A stretch of 56,523 nt of DNA from Acidobacteria bacterium SCN 69-37 (GCA_001724025.1 MEDJ01000009.1:370762-427284), one strand, 5' to 3'; positions 1 to 9,734 are shown, counted from the stretch's first letter. Program-made: numbers and translations. The notes: generated from the letters alone by a model not told the origin.

Positions 1-319
1 CGTTGGTGCGCGTCCGCTGGCCGCGCGCCGGCAGATTGCGGCGGTGCCGCGATCCCCTGTAGCTCCCGATCTCCACGAGCCGCTTGATGTTCATCGAGAT
101 CTCCTTGCGGAGGTCACCTTCGACGCCCCCCTGCTCCTCGAGCACGCGCGAAATCTTGCGGACATCGTCTTCCGACAGGTCCTTCACGCGGATATCGCCG
201 CTCACCCCGGCGGCCGTCAGCACGTCGTTCGACCGCTTCCGGCCAATGCCGTAGATGTACGTGAGACCAATCTCGATGCGCTTGGTCCGCGGAAGATCCA
301 CACCTGAAATACGAGCCAT
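1..319 (-). CDS. rpsM: 30S ribosomal protein S13 (3' end cut by window)
   Basis: S13 sits in the head of the 30S subunit and contacts P-site tRNA and the inter-subunit bridge. The frame starts at ATG 319 with [20 protein letters not shown], runs through [10 protein letters not shown], and reaches the basic tail [16 protein letters not shown] at the window edge. About 106 of the usual ~120 codons are present; the truncation is the window border, not a mutation. A purine-rich GAGG lies about ten bases before the start. The gap to rpmJ upstream is filled by a heptad inverted repeat, so S13 is read just after that structure. Identification is firm. Confidence 0.97.
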   Translation of the reverse strand, partial: MARISGVDLPRTKRIEIGLTYIYGIGRKRSNDVLTAAGVSGDIRVKDLSEDDVRKISRVLEEQGGVEGDLRKEISMNIKRLVEIGSYRGSRHRRNLPARGQRTRTN

Positions 320-339
320 ATCTGGTACCTCTGCGACAA

Positions 340-435
340 CTTAGAAGTTCGAAATGAGAAGTCAGAAGTCTTGAAAAGTTCGAAGTTCGAACTTCGAACT
401 TTTCCGCACTTCCAACTTCTTACTTCCAACTTCTA
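340..435. repeat. Heptad inverted repeat, locus 1 (rpmJ-rpsM)
   Basis: The left arm carries GAAGTNN units and the right arm the complementary NNACTTC units. The centre, 374-403, is a perfect 30-base palindrome with arms of AAAAGTTCGAAGTTC. The element starts 8 bases after the rpmJ stop and ends about 20 bases before the rpsM start, leaving room only for the ribosome binding site. See the finding on this family. Confidence 0.9.
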
Positions 436-446
436 AACTGCACTCC

Positions 447-560
447 CTATCCCTGCCGCTGCTTGTGCTTCTGGTTGCTGCAGATGATCCGCACGACGCC
501 CTGGCGCCGCACGACCTTGCACTTGTCACAAATCCGCTTCACCGATGCCCTGACCTTCAT
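447..560 (-). CDS. rpmJ: 50S ribosomal protein L36
   Basis: A 37-residue zinc-ribbon protein of the large subunit, near the GTPase-associated region. It reads [14 protein letters not shown] and ends NQKHKQRQG. The zinc ligands Cys11, Cys14, Cys27 and His32 are all present, so this is the zinc-containing (C+) form. It starts at ATG 560 and stops with TAG at 447. It lies between infA and rpsM in the usual spc/alpha order, and is flanked by heptad repeats on both sides (locus 2 before, locus 1 after). Confidence 0.97.
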   Translation of the reverse strand: MKVRASVKRICDKCKVVRRQGVVRIICSNQKHKQRQG

Positions 561-581
561 GGAACCCTCTTTGATCAAGCC

Positions 582-611
582 AGAAGTTAGAAGATCTGTC
601 TTCTAACTTCC
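582..611. repeat. Heptad inverted repeat, locus 2 (infA-rpmJ), short
   Basis: The smallest member of the family: GAAGTTAGAAGA at 583-594, loop TCTG, and the exact complement at 599-610, a perfect 12-base-pair hairpin. It overlaps the end of infA: the infA stop codon TAG (603-605) lies in the right arm. It ends about 20 bases before the rpmJ start. Confidence 0.85.
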
Positions 612-827
612 AACTTTCCTCACAATCCGTCCCCGCCCGCTGTCGAGGGGGCTCACGTCCACCAGCACCCGGTCTCCCGCCACGAGCCGCACGAAGTTGC
701 GACCCAGGCCGGACGCAGGATGCGCCGTGATCGTTCGGCCGTCAACGGTCACGCGGTACAACGCGTGCGGCAGCCGCTCGATCACCACCCCTTCCACCGT
801 CACCGCGCGTCCCTCGCGCGACGCCAC
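603..827 (-). CDS. infA: Translation initiation factor IF-1
   Basis: IF-1 is a single OB-fold protein that blocks the 30S A site during initiation. The 74 residues show the family core: VEGVVIERLPHALYRVTVDG, then NFVRLVAGDRVLVDVSPLD and GRGRIV. The start is GTG 827, nine bases after the map stop, with GGAG upstream. The last residues, KVGS, and the TAG stop are written by the heptad repeat at 582-611, so the C terminus differs from the usual RYK/RKK-type ending. The fold is complete before that point. Confidence 0.95.
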   Translation of the reverse strand: MASREGRAVTVEGVVIERLPHALYRVTVDGRTITAHPASGLGRNFVRLVAGDRVLVDVSPLDSGRGRIVRKVGS

Positions 828-836
828 GACGCTCCG

Positions 837-1606
<770 letters not shown>

Positions 1607-1610
<4 letters not shown>

Positions 1611-2248
1611 CGCGCCCCCAACACCGACGCCACCGCCGACGAAATGTCCGCCGCCACGGCGTCCTGTGGCTGATCGCCGTCGACCGACCGGAACGTCGAC
1701 CGGCGCCGATAGAACTCCACGATCGGCCGCGACTCCTGCTCGTAGACCCGCAATCGTTCCCGTACCACCCGCGCGTCGTCGTCGCCGCGCGCGATGAGCG
1801 GCCCGCCGCACGCGCTGCAGACCGCCAGGACCGCCGTCGCCGGCATGCCGCACTTGGCGCAGATCCGCCGCGTCTGCAGCCGCTCGAGCAGCGTCGTGTC
1901 CGGCACCTCGATGTCGACCACCACCAGCGGCTGCCGATCGTCGAGCAGGTGATCGAGCGCCTCGGCCTGGTTCAGCGTCCGGGGAAACCCGTCGAGCACG
2001 AACCCCTCGCGCGCATCGGGCTCGGCCAGCCGTCGCCGGACGATCCCGATCACTACATCATCGTCGACCAGGCGCCCCGCGTCCATCGTCGCGCGCGCCT
2101 GCTTGTCGAGATCCGGGTTCGCCTGCCGCGCCTGGCGCAGCACGTCACCCGTCGAAATCCGGGGAACCTGCCGCGCCTGCGCAAAGCGCCCGGCCTGGGT
2201 TCCCTTCCCGGCCCCCGGGGGGCCCAGCATCACCAGTCGTACCGACAC
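1607..2248 (-). CDS. adk: Adenylate kinase
   Basis: Interconverts ATP + AMP with 2 ADP in the cytosol. The P-loop GPPGAGKGT is at residues 9-17, the AMP-binding region is around STGDVLR, and FVLDGFPRT follows. The LID domain carries two CxxC pairs (CAKC and CSAC, about residues 130-150), so it is the long, zinc-binding LID form. The 213-residue length is normal. It lies twelve bases after secY and overlaps map by four bases, so it is part of the spc operon. Confidence 0.97.
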
Positions 2249-2260
2249 GTCGCGCGGCCC

Positions 2261-3661
2261 CTACGCCCGGCGGCTGCGCACGCGGGTCTTCTTCATGAAG
2301 CCGTCGTAGTGCCGCATGATCAACTGCGATTCGACCTGCTGCACCGTATCCATCGCCACACCGACGATGATCAGCAGCGACGTCCCGCCGAAGTAGAACT
2401 GGACATTGAGCCCCTGCGTGATGAACTGCGGCAGCACCGAGTCGAGCCACGGCCCGATGAACGGGATCGGCTCGACGCGGAAGCCCATCATCAGGATTTC
2501 CGGCAGCAGGGCAATCAGCGCCAGGTAGACCGCTCCGGCAAGCGTGATACGCGCCAAGATCGCGTCGATGTGCTCGGCCGTCCGCTTGCCCGGCCGGATC
2601 CCCGGCACGAAGCCCCCGTACTTCCGCATGTTCTCGGCCACGTCATCCGGCTTGAAGATGATCGCGGTATAGAAGTACGCGAAGAACAGGATCAGCGTGA
2701 CGTACAGCAGGTTGTAGAGCGGGAAGCCCATCGCGAGCTGCCCGATCGCCGCGCTCAGCCAGGCGTTCTCGAACATCCCGCCCGGATCCACGATCGGCTT
2801 CATCGTCTGCGGGAACGCCAGGATCGACGAGGCGAAGATGACGGGCATGACGCCGCCCGTGTTCACCTTCAGCGGGATGTGCGTGCTGGCCCCGCCGTAC
2901 ATCTTCCGTCCGACCATCCGCCTGGCGTACTGCACCGTCACGCGCCGCTGGCCGCGCTCGACGAACACGACCGCGCCGACGATCACGACCATCAAGGCGA
3001 GCAGCACCAGAATCACGAGCGGCCCGAGCTCGCCCGTTTCCATCTGCGTCAGCGTCGAGAGGACCGCGCGCGGCAGCCCCGACACGATGCCGGCGTAAAT
3101 CAGCAGCGACATCCCGTTGCCGATGCCGCGCTCGGTAATCTGCTCACCGAGCCACATCACCAGCACGGATCCGGTCGTCAGCGTCAGGACCGTCAGGAAC
3201 CGGAAGCCCCAGCCGGGGCTCTCGACAATGGCGAAGCCGCCTGCCTGGCCGGCATTCTCGAGAAACACGGCGATACCGAGCGCCTGGACGACACTGAGGA
3301 TGATCGTGCCGTAACGGGTGTACTGCGTGATCTTGCGGCGCCCGAGCTCCCCCTCCTTCGAGAGGCGCTCCAGGTAGGGCGACACGACCGTCAGCAACTG
3401 CAGGATGATCGACGCGCTGATGTACGGCATGACGCCGAGCGCGAACACCGTCATCTGCGACAGGTTGTAGCCCGAGAACATGTCGTACAGGCCGAACAGG
3501 TTGCTGCTCGCCACCTGGTTGGCCAGTTCCTGCAGGGCCTCGATATTGATGCCCGGAATCGTCACGTGTCCGCCGACCCGGTACGCGCCGAGCAGGCCGA
3601 ACGTGAACAGCAGCCTGTTGCGCAGCTCCGGGATGGCGAAGATGTTCCTGAGACTGTCCAT
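2261..3661 (-). CDS. secY: Preprotein translocase subunit SecY
   Basis: The ten-helix channel of the Sec translocon in the inner membrane. The 466 residues begin MDSLRNIFAIPELRNRLLFT with helix 1 (FTFGLLGAYRVGG). Landmarks follow: the plug region near FGLYDMFSGYNLSQMTVFALG, QYTRYGT, and the cytosolic loop FVERGQRRVTVQYARRMVGR used by SecA and ribosomes. The C terminus KKTRVRSRRA is basic as expected. It follows rplO by 84 bases; that gap holds a small hairpin (CCTCCG...CGGAGG near 3685). Its partner SecE is encoded at 44 kb. Confidence 0.97.
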   Translation of the reverse strand: MDSLRNIFAIPELRNRLLFTFGLLGAYRVGGHVTIPGINIEALQELANQVASSNLFGLYDMFSGYNLSQMTVFALGVMPYISASIILQLLTVVSPYLERLSKEGELGRRKITQYTRYGTIILSVVQALGIAVFLENAGQAGGFAIVESPGWGFRFLTVLTLTTGSVLVMWLGEQITERGIGNGMSLLIYAGIVSGLPRAVLSTLTQMETGELGPLVILVLLALMVVIVGAVVFVERGQRRVTVQYARRMVGRKMYGGASTHIPLKVNTGGVMPVIFASSILAFPQTMKPIVDPGGMFENAWLSAAIGQLAMGFPLYNLLYVTLILFFAYFYTAIIFKPDDVAENMRKYGGFVPGIRPGKRTAEHIDAILARITLAGAVYLALIALLPEILMMGFRVEPIPFIGPWLDSVLPQFITQGLNVQFYFGGTSLLIIVGVAMDTVQQVESQLIMRHYDGFMKKTRVRSRRA

Positions 3662-3745
3662 AAGAGTTCTCGAGGTCGCGGCCCCTCCGACGCCGGAGGA
3701 ACGCGTCCGCGCCGACCGCGTCGGCCCGGACGCCTGTGTGCCCCG

Positions 3746-4192
3746 CTACGCCAGGACTTCCGTCGTCCCGCCGGCGGCCGCGATCTTCTGCACCGCGGTC
3801 CCGCTGAACTTGTGCGCCGTGATCGAGAGCGCCTTCGCGATCTCCCCACGCCCCAGCACCTTGATCGGCAGCCGCGCGTCGCGCACGATGCCGCGCGCGT
3901 GCAGTACCTCGGGCGTCACGGCCGACCCGGCATCGAACACTTCGGCCAGCGTGTCCAGGTTGACCACGGCGTATTCCACCCGGAACGGGTTCGTGAACCC
4001 GCGCTTGGGCAGCCGCCGGTGCAGCGGCATCTGGCCGCCCTCGAACCCGCGCTTGAAGCGGAAGCCCGACCGCGACTGCGCACCCTTGTGGCCGCGCGAC
4101 GCCGTCTTGCCGTGGCCCGATCCGGGCCCGCGGCCCACGCGCTTCTTCGGCTTCTTCGCCCCGCGAGGAGGACGCAAGTTGTTGAGCCCCAT
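3746..4192 (-). CDS. rplO: 50S ribosomal protein L15
   Basis: A large-subunit protein whose extended N terminus threads into 23S rRNA. It begins [20 protein letters not shown], followed by the glycine/basic stretch [20 protein letters not shown] and RRLPKRGF. The globular C-terminal half contains [15 protein letters not shown]. 148 residues is typical. It sits between rpmD and secY in the conserved spc order. Confidence 0.97.
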   Translation of the reverse strand: MGLNNLRPPRGAKKPKKRVGRGPGSGHGKTASRGHKGAQSRSGFRFKRGFEGGQMPLHRRLPKRGFTNPFRVEYAVVNLDTLAEVFDAGSAVTPEVLHARGIVRDARLPIKVLGRGEIAKALSITAHKFSGTAVQKIAAAGGTTEVLA

Positions 4193-4226
4193 ATCTCCCG
4201 TATCCCTTCCTGCCGTCCGCGCGGCG

Positions 4227-4403
4227 TTACTCGTCCACCCGGACGAGATGGCGCACGCGCAGGATCAGACCGCGGGTGGCCGGTGTATCGACCACGTCGA
4301 CCGTCTGGCGGATCCGCCGCAGGCCGAGGCCGCGCAACGCCAGCTTCTGCGCCTTCTCGAAGCCGATTCCGCTCCGGACTTGAGTCACCTTCAGATGCTT
4401 CAT
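4227..4403 (-). CDS. rpmD: 50S ribosomal protein L30
   Basis: A 58-residue protein starting at ATG 4403 ([20 protein letters not shown]) and ending [10 protein letters not shown] at TAA 4227. It shows the L30 pattern VTQVRSGIG...[11 protein letters not shown]30 is a small ferredoxin-like-fold protein of the large subunit. A GAGG eight bases upstream serves as binding site; just before it lies heptad repeat locus 3. Its place between rpsE and rplO is the standard one. Confidence 0.95.
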   Translation of the reverse strand: MKHLKVTQVRSGIGFEKAQKLALRGLGLRRIRQTVDVVDTPATRGLILRVRHLVRVDE

Positions 4404-4413
4404 AAAACCTCGA

Positions 4414-4524
4414 TCAAGTCAGAACTTGGAAGTTCGAAGTAAGAAGTTAGCCAGCCTCGAAGCTCAAAGTTCGAAGTTCGAACTTTCCCGCACTTCTGAC
4501 TTCTGCCTTCTCACTTCTAACTTG
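4414..4524. repeat. Heptad inverted repeat, locus 3 (rpsE-rpmD)
   Basis: The left arm has GAAGTTC, GAAGTAA and GAAGTTA units, the middle a TTCGAAGTTCGAA core, and the right arm several TNACTTC units ending ACTTCTAACTTGCC. The right end overlaps the rpsE gene, and the rpsE stop TAG (4517-4519) is inside the repeat. The left end lies about 11 bases before the rpmD start. Confidence 0.9.
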
Positions 4525-5044
4525 CCTTCCCAGGCGCCATCAATTCCTCGACGTCCTTGCCGCGCAGGCGCGCGACGCGCTGCGGATCGCGCAGCCCCTC
4601 GAGCGCCGCGAACGACGCCCGCACCACGTTGTGGTGATTGGCCGATCCCAGTGACTTCGTCAGGACGTTGCCGATGCCGGCCGACTCCACGACGGCGCGC
4701 ACGGCGCCGCCGGCGATGATGCCCGTGCCGTCGGGCGCGGGCTTGAGCAGCACGGCCCCGGCCCCGAACCGTCCGACGATCGGGTGCGGAATCGTCGTGC
4801 CGTTCATCGGCACCCGAATCAGGCCCTTCTTCGCCGCCTCGATCGCCTTCTTGATCGCCGAGGGCACTTCCTTGGCCTTGCCGATCCCGAAGCCCACCAC
4901 GCCGTGCCCGTCGCCGACGACGACCAGCGCGCTGAAACTCAGGTTCTTGCCGCCCTTGACGACCTTGGTGACGCGGCTGATGTTGACGACCGTGTCCTTC
5001 AGCTCGAGCTCGGCTGCGTCGATCTTTTCACGAAAGTACGCCAT
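4517..5044 (-). CDS. rpsE: 30S ribosomal protein S5
   Basis: S5 takes part in decoding fidelity and mRNA unwinding at the entry channel. The 175-residue protein has the N-terminal double-stranded-RNA-binding-like domain ([21 protein letters not shown]...[12 protein letters not shown]) and the C-terminal domain ([33 protein letters not shown]). It starts [17 protein letters not shown]. The last codons, GCA AGT TAG, coincide with the start of heptad repeat locus 3. It lies nine bases after rplR. Confidence 0.97.
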   Translation of the reverse strand: MAYFREKIDAAELELKDTVVNISRVTKVVKGGKNLSFSALVVVGDGHGVVGFGIGKAKEVPSAIKKAIEAAKKGLIRVPMNGTTIPHPIVGRFGAGAVLLKPAPDGTGIIAGGAVRAVVESAGIGNVLTKSLGSANHHNVVRASFAALEGLRDPQRVARLRGKDVEELMAPGKAS

Positions 5045-5053
5045 GTGTTTTCC

Positions 5054-5428
5054 CTAGAACTCGAGACCGGCCTTGCGGGCCGCGTCGGCTACCGCGCGGA
5101 CGCGGCCGTGATAAAGGTTGCCGCCGCGGTCGAAGACCACCCGCGTGATGCCGTGCGACTGGAGCCGCTCGGCAATGACCCGGCCGACCGCCTCGGCCCC
5201 CGCCAGGTTGCCGCCGCGCACCTCGCCGCTGAACACGTCCTTCAGGCCAGGTTCCGTGCTCGACGCCGCCGCGACCGTCCGGCCCGTGAAGTCGTCGATC
5301 ACCTGTGCGTAGATGTGCGCCACCGATCGGAACACCGACAGGCGCGGGCGCTCGGCCGTCCCGCGAATCCGCTTGCGCAGCCGCAGCCGGATCCGTTCGC
5401 GTCGATCTTTCTTCGTTCGAATCTGCAT
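5054..5428 (-). CDS. rplR: 50S ribosomal protein L18
   Basis: L18 binds 5S rRNA in the central protuberance. The 124 residues begin with the basic tail [20 protein letters not shown], then [18 protein letters not shown] and the C-terminal [20 protein letters not shown]. Length and motifs are typical. It is placed between rplF and rpsE with short spacers, so it is co-transcribed. Confidence 0.97.
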   Translation of the reverse strand: MQIRTKKDRRERIRLRLRKRIRGTAERPRLSVFRSVAHIYAQVIDDFTGRTVAAASSTEPGLKDVFSGEVRGGNLAGAEAVGRVIAERLQSHGITRVVFDRGGNLYHGRVRAVADAARKAGLEF

Positions 5429-5465
5429 GATTTCGCTCCGCCTGGACGGGACCGACGCCGCGGCC

Positions 5466-6002
5466 CTACGCCCCGGTCTTGCCGACCTTCTTCTTCAGGA
5501 CCTCGCCCGTGTAGCGGACGCCCTTCTGCTTATAGGGATCCGGCTTGCGCATGCCCCGGATGTTGGCCGCGACCTGCCCGACGAGCTGGCGATCGATGCC
5601 GCTCACCGTCACGTGCGTCTGCTTGTCGACCGCGATATCGATCCCGGCCGGGATGTCGAAGACGACCGGGTGCGAATACCCGAGGGCGAAGACCACCTGC
5701 TTGCCCTTCACCTCCGCGCGGTACCCGACCCCGACGATGTCGAGTTCGCGGGTGAAGCCCTTGGTCACACCGTCGACCGCGTTGGCCACCAGCGTCCGCG
5801 CCAGGCCGTGGAACTTGCCCAGGGCCGGATCGGGCCGCTCGGTCGCCGCCACGAGTTCGGCGCCCTTCAGTTCGAACGTCACCCCGCGCGGCACGCGCTG
5901 CGTCAGCGTGCCCTTGGGGCCCTTCACCTCGACCGCCTCGGGATGGACCGTGATGGTCACACCCTTCGGGACCGGAATCGGTTTCTTGCCAATACGGGAC
6001 AT
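5466..6002 (-). CDS. rplF: 50S ribosomal protein L6
   Basis: L6 lies near the GTPase-associated centre of the 50S. I start it at ATG 6002 ([20 protein letters not shown]), the canonical N terminus, giving 178 residues; an in-frame extension of 15 residues upstream would overlap rpsH and does not resemble L6. Two repeated L6 domains are seen, the second with the signature near [15 protein letters not shown]. It follows rpsH by 10 bases. Confidence 0.97.
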   Translation of the reverse strand: MSRIGKKPIPVPKGVTITVHPEAVEVKGPKGTLTQRVPRGVTFELKGAELVAATERPDPALGKFHGLARTLVANAVDGVTKGFTRELDIVGVGYRAEVKGKQVVFALGYSHPVVFDIPAGIDIAVDKQTHVTVSGIDRQLVGQVAANIRGMRKPDPYKQKGVRYTGEVLKKKVGKTGA

Positions 6003-6012
6003 GTCGACACCC

Positions 6013-6411
6013 TCACCAGACGTTGCAGAGCACTTCGCCGCCGACACCAGCCTTGGCGGCTTCCCGTCCGGTCATCACGCCCTGCGAGGTCGTGAGGATC
6101 GTCGTGCCGAGTCCCCCCAGCACCTTCGGGACATCGTCGCGGCCCACGTAGGCGCGACGGCCGGGCCGGCTGACGCGCTCCAAGCCCGAGATCACGTTCT
6201 CGCCGCGCGGGCCGTACTTCAGGATCACGCGGATCACCTCCGGCGTCCCCTCGGACGGCGGCACCTGCTTGTAGCCCGCGATGTAGCCCTCCTGCTCGAG
6301 GATCCGGGCGATCTCGCGCTTGAAACGCGACGCCGGGATGTCCACGCGCGGATGACGGGAGCGCACCGCGTTGCGAATCCGCGTGAGCATGTCTGCGATC
6401 GGGTCGGTCAT
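6013..6411 (-). CDS. rpsH: 30S ribosomal protein S8
   Basis: S8 binds helix 21 of 16S rRNA and in many bacteria also represses the spc operon. The start at ATG 6411 ([20 protein letters not shown]) is preceded by AAGG at the right distance; the six-residue in-frame extension is not used. The C terminus [19 protein letters not shown]...GGEVLCNVW is diagnostic. 132 residues. The start lies about 15 bases downstream of heptad repeat locus 4. Confidence 0.97.
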   Translation of the reverse strand: MTDPIADMLTRIRNAVRSRHPRVDIPASRFKREIARILEQEGYIAGYKQVPPSEGTPEVIRVILKYGPRGENVISGLERVSRPGRRAYVGRDDVPKVLGGLGTTILTTSQGVMTGREAAKAGVGGEVLCNVW

Positions 6412-6425
6412 ATCTGAAACCTTGC

Positions 6426-6547
6426 TCAACTAAGAAGTTAAAAGTCAGAAGTTTGAAGTTCCGGCAAGCAAGAAGCGAGACCTTCGAAGTTCGAACTTCT
6501 CACTTCGAACTCTTCCGCACTTCTGACTTCTCACTTCTAACTTCCAA
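6426..6547. repeat. Heptad inverted repeat, locus 4 (rpsN-rpsH)
   Basis: The left arm has GAAGTTA, AAAGTCA and GAAGTTT; the centre includes CTTCGAAGTTCGAAC; the right arm has ACTTCTGACTTCTCACTTCTAACTTCC-type units in 7-base phase. It begins 6 bases after the rpsN stop and ends about 15 bases before the rpsH start. Confidence 0.9.
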
Positions 6548-6552
6548 ATTCA

Positions 6553-6741
6553 TCACCAGCTGCTCTTGACCACCCCGGCCACTTCGCCCCGCAGCGACAG
6601 CTCGCGGAAACAGAGACGGCAGAGCGCGAACTTCCGGAGATAGGCCCGCGGCCGGCCGCACTTCTGGCAACGGTTGCGGTGGCGAATGGCGTACTTCGGC
6701 TTCTTCTCGAGGTCCTTGACGGTCTTTGCAGTGGTTGCCAT
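6553..6741 (-). CDS. rpsN: 30S ribosomal protein S14 type Z
   Basis: The short, zinc-binding form of S14 in the head of the 30S subunit. The 62 residues carry Cys25-x2-Cys28 and Cys41-x2-Cys44, followed by [18 protein letters not shown], the family C terminus. The N terminus [20 protein letters not shown] begins at ATG 6741. The gene follows rplE by 33 bases and is followed by a 141-base gap containing heptad repeat locus 4. Confidence 0.96.
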   Translation of the reverse strand: MATTAKTVKDLEKKPKYAIRHRNRCQKCGRPRAYLRKFALCRLCFRELSLRGEVAGVVKSSW

Positions 6742-6774
6742 CGTGTTGCTGTCCTGGTCGTCGGAACGCGCGTT

Positions 6775-7317
6775 TTAGTTCTGCCGGAAGGGCATGCCGA
6801 TCAACTGCAGCAGCCGCCGGGCTTCCTCATCGGTCTTCGCGGTGGTGACCACCGAGATGTTCATCCCCCGGGCCTTGTCCACCTTGAGGTAGTCAATCTC
6901 CGGGAACAGCAGCTGGTCGCGCAGGCCCAGCGTGAAGTTGCCACGGCCGTCGAACCCGCGGGCCGACACCCCGCGGAAGTCGCGCACGCGCGGCAGCGCA
7001 ATCGCAATCAGCCGATCGAGGAACTCGTACATCCGTTCCCCGCGCAGCGTGACCATCGCGCCGATGGGCATGCCCTTGCGCACCTTGAACTGCGCAATCG
7101 ACTTCTTCGCCCGGGTCACGGCCGCCTTCTGGCCCGTGATCTTCCCGAGCTCCTCGGCGCCGGTGTCGACGACCTTGCTGTTCTGCGTGCCCTCGCCCAG
7201 CCCCATGTTGACCACCACCTTGGTGATCTTGGGCACGGCCATCACGTTCGGATAGCCGAACTCCTTGCGCAGCGCCGCGATGACGTCGGCCTGGTAGCGT
7301 TCTCTCAAGCGGTTCAT
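6775..7317 (-). CDS. rplE: 50S ribosomal protein L5
   Basis: L5 binds 5S rRNA and contacts P-site tRNA. The start ATG 7317 gives [20 protein letters not shown] and overlaps the rplX stop by four bases (ATGA), which decides the start; the 33 extra upstream residues are rplX read in another frame. Diagnostic segments are [34 protein letters not shown] and [19 protein letters not shown]. 180 residues, standard length. Confidence 0.97.
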   Translation of the reverse strand: MNRLRERYQADVIAALRKEFGYPNVMAVPKITKVVVNMGLGEGTQNSKVVDTGAEELGKITGQKAAVTRAKKSIAQFKVRKGMPIGAMVTLRGERMYEFLDRLIAIALPRVRDFRGVSARGFDGRGNFTLGLRDQLLFPEIDYLKVDKARGMNISVVTTAKTDEEARRLLQLIGMPFRQN

Positions 7318-7646
7318 TTGTCGACCACTCCCTTGCACTTCACGCAGTACCGCACGCGCTGCCCGTCGTCCTGCAGCCTCCGCCCGACGCGTGTCGACGC
7401 CCCGCACTCGGGACACACCAGCTGCACGTTCGACGTCGCCAGCGACGCCTCGCGCTCGACGATCCCGCCCTGGATGTTGCGCTGCGGGTTCGGCTTGGTG
7501 TGCCGCTTGATGACGTTGACGCCCTCGACCACCAGCCGCCCCTTCTCGGGGTGCACGCTCAGCACGCGCCCGCGCTTGCCGCGATCGCGCCCCGCGATCA
7601 CCAGGACGGTGTCGTTCTTCTTGATAGCCGGAACTGGATGACTCAT
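7314..7646 (-). CDS. rplX: 50S ribosomal protein L24
   Basis: An early-assembly large-subunit protein with a KOW domain ([21 protein letters not shown]). This 110-residue version has a C-terminal zinc-ribbon-like part with Cys78-x2-Cys81 and Cys101-x2-Cys104, common in many phyla but absent from E. coli L24. It is coupled to rplE through a 4-base overlap and lies three bases after rplN. Confidence 0.97.
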   Translation of the reverse strand: MSHPVPAIKKNDTVLVIAGRDRGKRGRVLSVHPEKGRLVVEGVNVIKRHTKPNPQRNIQGGIVEREASLATSNVQLVCPECGASTRVGRRLQDDGQRVRYCVKCKGVVDK

Positions 7647-7649
7647 GGC

Positions 7650-8018
7650 TCAGAGCACCTCAGGCGCGAGCGAGATGATCTTCATGAACCGGCGCTCACG
7701 CAGTTCACGCGCGACAGGCCCGAACACGCGCGTACCAATCGGATCCCCGTCGTTGTTGATCAGGACGGCCGCGTTGCGGTCGAACCGGATATAGCTCCCG
7801 TCGCGCCGGCGCACTTCCTTGCGGGTGCGCACGATCACCGCCTTGACGACCTGGCCCTTCTTGACCGTCGCATCGGGCGTCGCTTCCTTCACCGACGCCG
7901 TGACGATGTCGCCGATACGGGCGTAGCGGCCCGTGGATCCGCCAACCGGGTTGATCACCGCGATGCGGCGGGCGCCCGAGTTGTCGGCCACGTCGAGAAT
8001 CGATTGCATCTGCACCAT
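7650..8018 (-). CDS. rplN: 50S ribosomal protein L14
   Basis: L14 lies at the subunit interface and is the docking site of the RsfS silencing factor. The 122 residues begin [20 protein letters not shown] and include [35 protein letters not shown] and the C-terminal [20 protein letters not shown]. All are hallmarks of L14. Spacing to rpsQ is two bases. Confidence 0.98.
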   Translation of the reverse strand: MVQMQSILDVADNSGARRIAVINPVGGSTGRYARIGDIVTASVKEATPDATVKKGQVVKAVIVRTRKEVRRRDGSYIRFDRNAAVLINNDGDPIGTRVFGPVARELRERRFMKIISLAPEVL

Positions 8019-8020
8019 GG

Positions 8021-8272
8021 CTAGACCCCCTTCGCCCGTTCCACGATCCGCGTCACGACCCAGCGCTTGCGCCGCGACATCGGCCGCGCCGGCACGAGGG
8101 CGACGCTGTCGCCCACCTTCGCCGCCCCGTCCTCGTCGTGCGCCATGAAGCGCGACGTCAGCCGCTGCAGCTTGCCGTATATGCCGTGCCGCACCTGCCG
8201 TTCGACAGTCACGACCACGCTCTTGGCCATCTTGTTGCTGACGACCTTGCCCACGATCTCCGTTTTCGCCAT
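8021..8272 (-). CDS. rpsQ: 30S ribosomal protein S17
   Basis: S17 is an OB-fold, primary 16S rRNA-binding protein. The 83 residues show [20 protein letters not shown], then [20 protein letters not shown] and [16 protein letters not shown]. Start ATG 8272 lies four bases after the rpmC stop. Confidence 0.97.
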   Translation of the reverse strand: MAKTEIVGKVVSNKMAKSVVVTVERQVRHGIYGKLQRLTSRFMAHDEDGAAKVGDSVALVPARPMSRRKRWVVTRIVERAKGV

Positions 8273-8276
8273 CGCG

Positions 8277-8483
8277 TTAGCCCCTGCCGCCCTTTTCCTG
8301 CAGCACTGTCCGGATGCGCGCCAGTTCCCGGCGCAGCGGCTGAATCCGGTTACCCGATTCCGCCTGGCCCATCGACCGCTGCAACCGGAGGCGGAACACC
8401 TGATCGTCCAGGTCCCGCGCCCGCTGTTCCAGGTCGCTCACCGAGAGGCTGCGCAGCTCGGCCAGTTGCTCGACCACCTTCAT
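8277..8483 (-). CDS. rpmC: 50S ribosomal protein L29
   Basis: A two-helix protein next to the polypeptide exit tunnel, where trigger factor and SRP dock. I start it at ATG 8483 ([20 protein letters not shown]), 68 residues, since that ATG overlaps the rplP stop by four bases and gives the usual length; the longer open frame is rplP read out of frame. The C-terminal helix [18 protein letters not shown] fits L29. Confidence 0.95.
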   Translation of the reverse strand: MKVVEQLAELRSLSVSDLEQRARDLDDQVFRLRLQRSMGQAESGNRIQPLRRELARIRTVLQEKGGRG

Positions 8484-8905
8484 GACACCTTCTCCTCGGC
8501 AAACCGCGTGGCAAAGCGCGTCTTCAGCGGCAGCTTCGCCGCCGCCAGCCGCATCGCCGCCCTGGCGTCGGCCACCGACACGCCTTCCATCTCGAAGAGG
8601 ATGCGTCCCGGCGCGATGACCGCCACCCAGCCCTCGGGCGATCCCTTGCCCTTGCCCATGCGGGTTTCCTGAGGCTTCTTGGTGATGGGCTTGTCCGGAA
8701 AGACCCGGATCCACACCTTGCCGCCACGCTTGATGCCGCGTGTCAGCGCCACGCGCGCCGCCTCGATCTGCCTGTTGGTCAGCCAGCACGGCTCGAGCGC
8801 CATCAGCCCGTAGTCGCCGAACGCGACCGACGATCCCCGCCAGGCCAGGCCGCCCATGCGCCCCCGATGCTGCTTCCGATACTTGACCTTCTTCGGCATC
8901 AACAT
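8480..8905 (-). CDS. rplP: 50S ribosomal protein L16
   Basis: L16 positions A-site tRNA in the 50S subunit. The 141 residues start [20 protein letters not shown] and contain [20 protein letters not shown] and [20 protein letters not shown], the highly conserved loop (site of Arg hydroxylation in some bacteria). The start lies about 16 bases after heptad repeat locus 5. It overlaps rpmC by four bases. Confidence 0.97.
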   Translation of the reverse strand: MLMPKKVKYRKQHRGRMGGLAWRGSSVAFGDYGLMALEPCWLTNRQIEAARVALTRGIKRGGKVWIRVFPDKPITKKPQETRMGKGKGSPEGWVAVIAPGRILFEMEGVSVADARAAMRLAAAKLPLKTRFATRFAEEKVS

Positions 8906-8920
8906 GATGACAATCCTGTG

Positions 8921-9037
8921 TAACTCAGAAGTGAGAAGTGAGACGTAAGAAGTTCGTCGAAGTGCGAAGTGAGAACGTCGAAGTTCGAACTTCTAAGTTC
9001 GCCGAATTCTGACTTCTAACTTCTGACTTCCAACTTG
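8921..9037. repeat. Heptad inverted repeat, locus 5 (rpsC-rplP)
   Basis: A clear run of in-phase units on the left arm: GAAGTGA, GAAGTGA, GACGTAA, GAAGTTC, then GAAGTGC, GAAGTGA and GAACGTC, a GAAGTTCGAACTTC centre, and ACTTCTAACTTCTGACTTCC on the right. It starts about 6 bases after the rpsC stop. Confidence 0.92.
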
Positions 9038-9044
9038 CTCTTCC

Positions 9045-9725
9045 CTATCCCCGTGCCGCCCTGCGCGGCTGGCGGTATTCCTCGTCGCGACCGATGCGCG
9101 GCGTCAGGCGCTCACCCTTGTAGAGCCACACCTTCACGCCAATCGCGCCGTAGGTCGTGAACGCTTCGGCAAAGCCGTAGTCGATGTCCGCCCGGAGCGT
9201 CTGCAGCGGCAGCTGTCCGTGCAGATACCACTCCGACCGCGCGATCTCGGCCCCGTTCAGCCGCCCCGACACGCGCACCTTGATGCCGCGCGCGCCGAAG
9301 CGCAGCGCCGACTCGACCGCCTTGCGCATGGCCCGGCGGAACGCAATGCGCTTCTCGAGCTGCGCGGCCACCGACTCGCCGATCAGCTGCGCGTCGAGTT
9401 CGGGCTTCTGGATCTCGAGGATGTTGATGAACACCTCGCGTCCCGTCACCTTCTGCAGCTCCTGCCGCAGCTTGTCGACCTCGGTCCCCTTGCGACCGAT
9501 GATGATGCCCGGACGCGACGTGTGGATGTCCACCTTCAGCTTGTTGGCCGCCCGCTCGATGTCGATCCGCGAGACGCCGGCGTGGGCGAAGCGGCGCTTG
9601 AGCTTCTGGCGCAGCTTCAGGTCCTCGTGCAGCAGCTTCGAGTAGTCCTTGTCGGCGAACCAGCGGGACCGCCACGTCTTGTTGACCCCCAGCCGGAAGC
9701 CGTACGGATGTACTTTTTGACCCAT
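9045..9725 (-). CDS. rpsC: 30S ribosomal protein S3
   Basis: S3 forms part of the mRNA entry tunnel and helicase. The 226 residues begin [23 protein letters not shown] domain carries the IIIGRKG loop (GxxG), followed by [20 protein letters not shown] and the C-terminal [20 protein letters not shown]. It lies nine bases after rplV. Confidence 0.98.
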   Translation of the reverse strand: MGQKVHPYGFRLGVNKTWRSRWFADKDYSKLLHEDLKLRQKLKRRFAHAGVSRIDIERAANKLKVDIHTSRPGIIIGRKGTEVDKLRQELQKVTGREVFINILEIQKPELDAQLIGESVAAQLEKRIAFRRAMRKAVESALRFGARGIKVRVSGRLNGAEIARSEWYLHGQLPLQTLRADIDYGFAEAFTTYGAIGVKVWLYKGERLTPRIGRDEEYRQPRRAARG

Positions 9726-9734
9726 AGTCTCGAC

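Noticed and set aside
374..403. Palindrome ending in TTTT as an intrinsic terminator
   Set aside because: The stem is AT-rich and symmetric, it lies inside the r-protein operon just before rpsM, and sister elements lack the T-run. Termination here would be harmful.
2145..2450. Small minus-strand frame across the secY-adk junction
   Set aside because: It is out of frame with both well-supported genes and has no family features.
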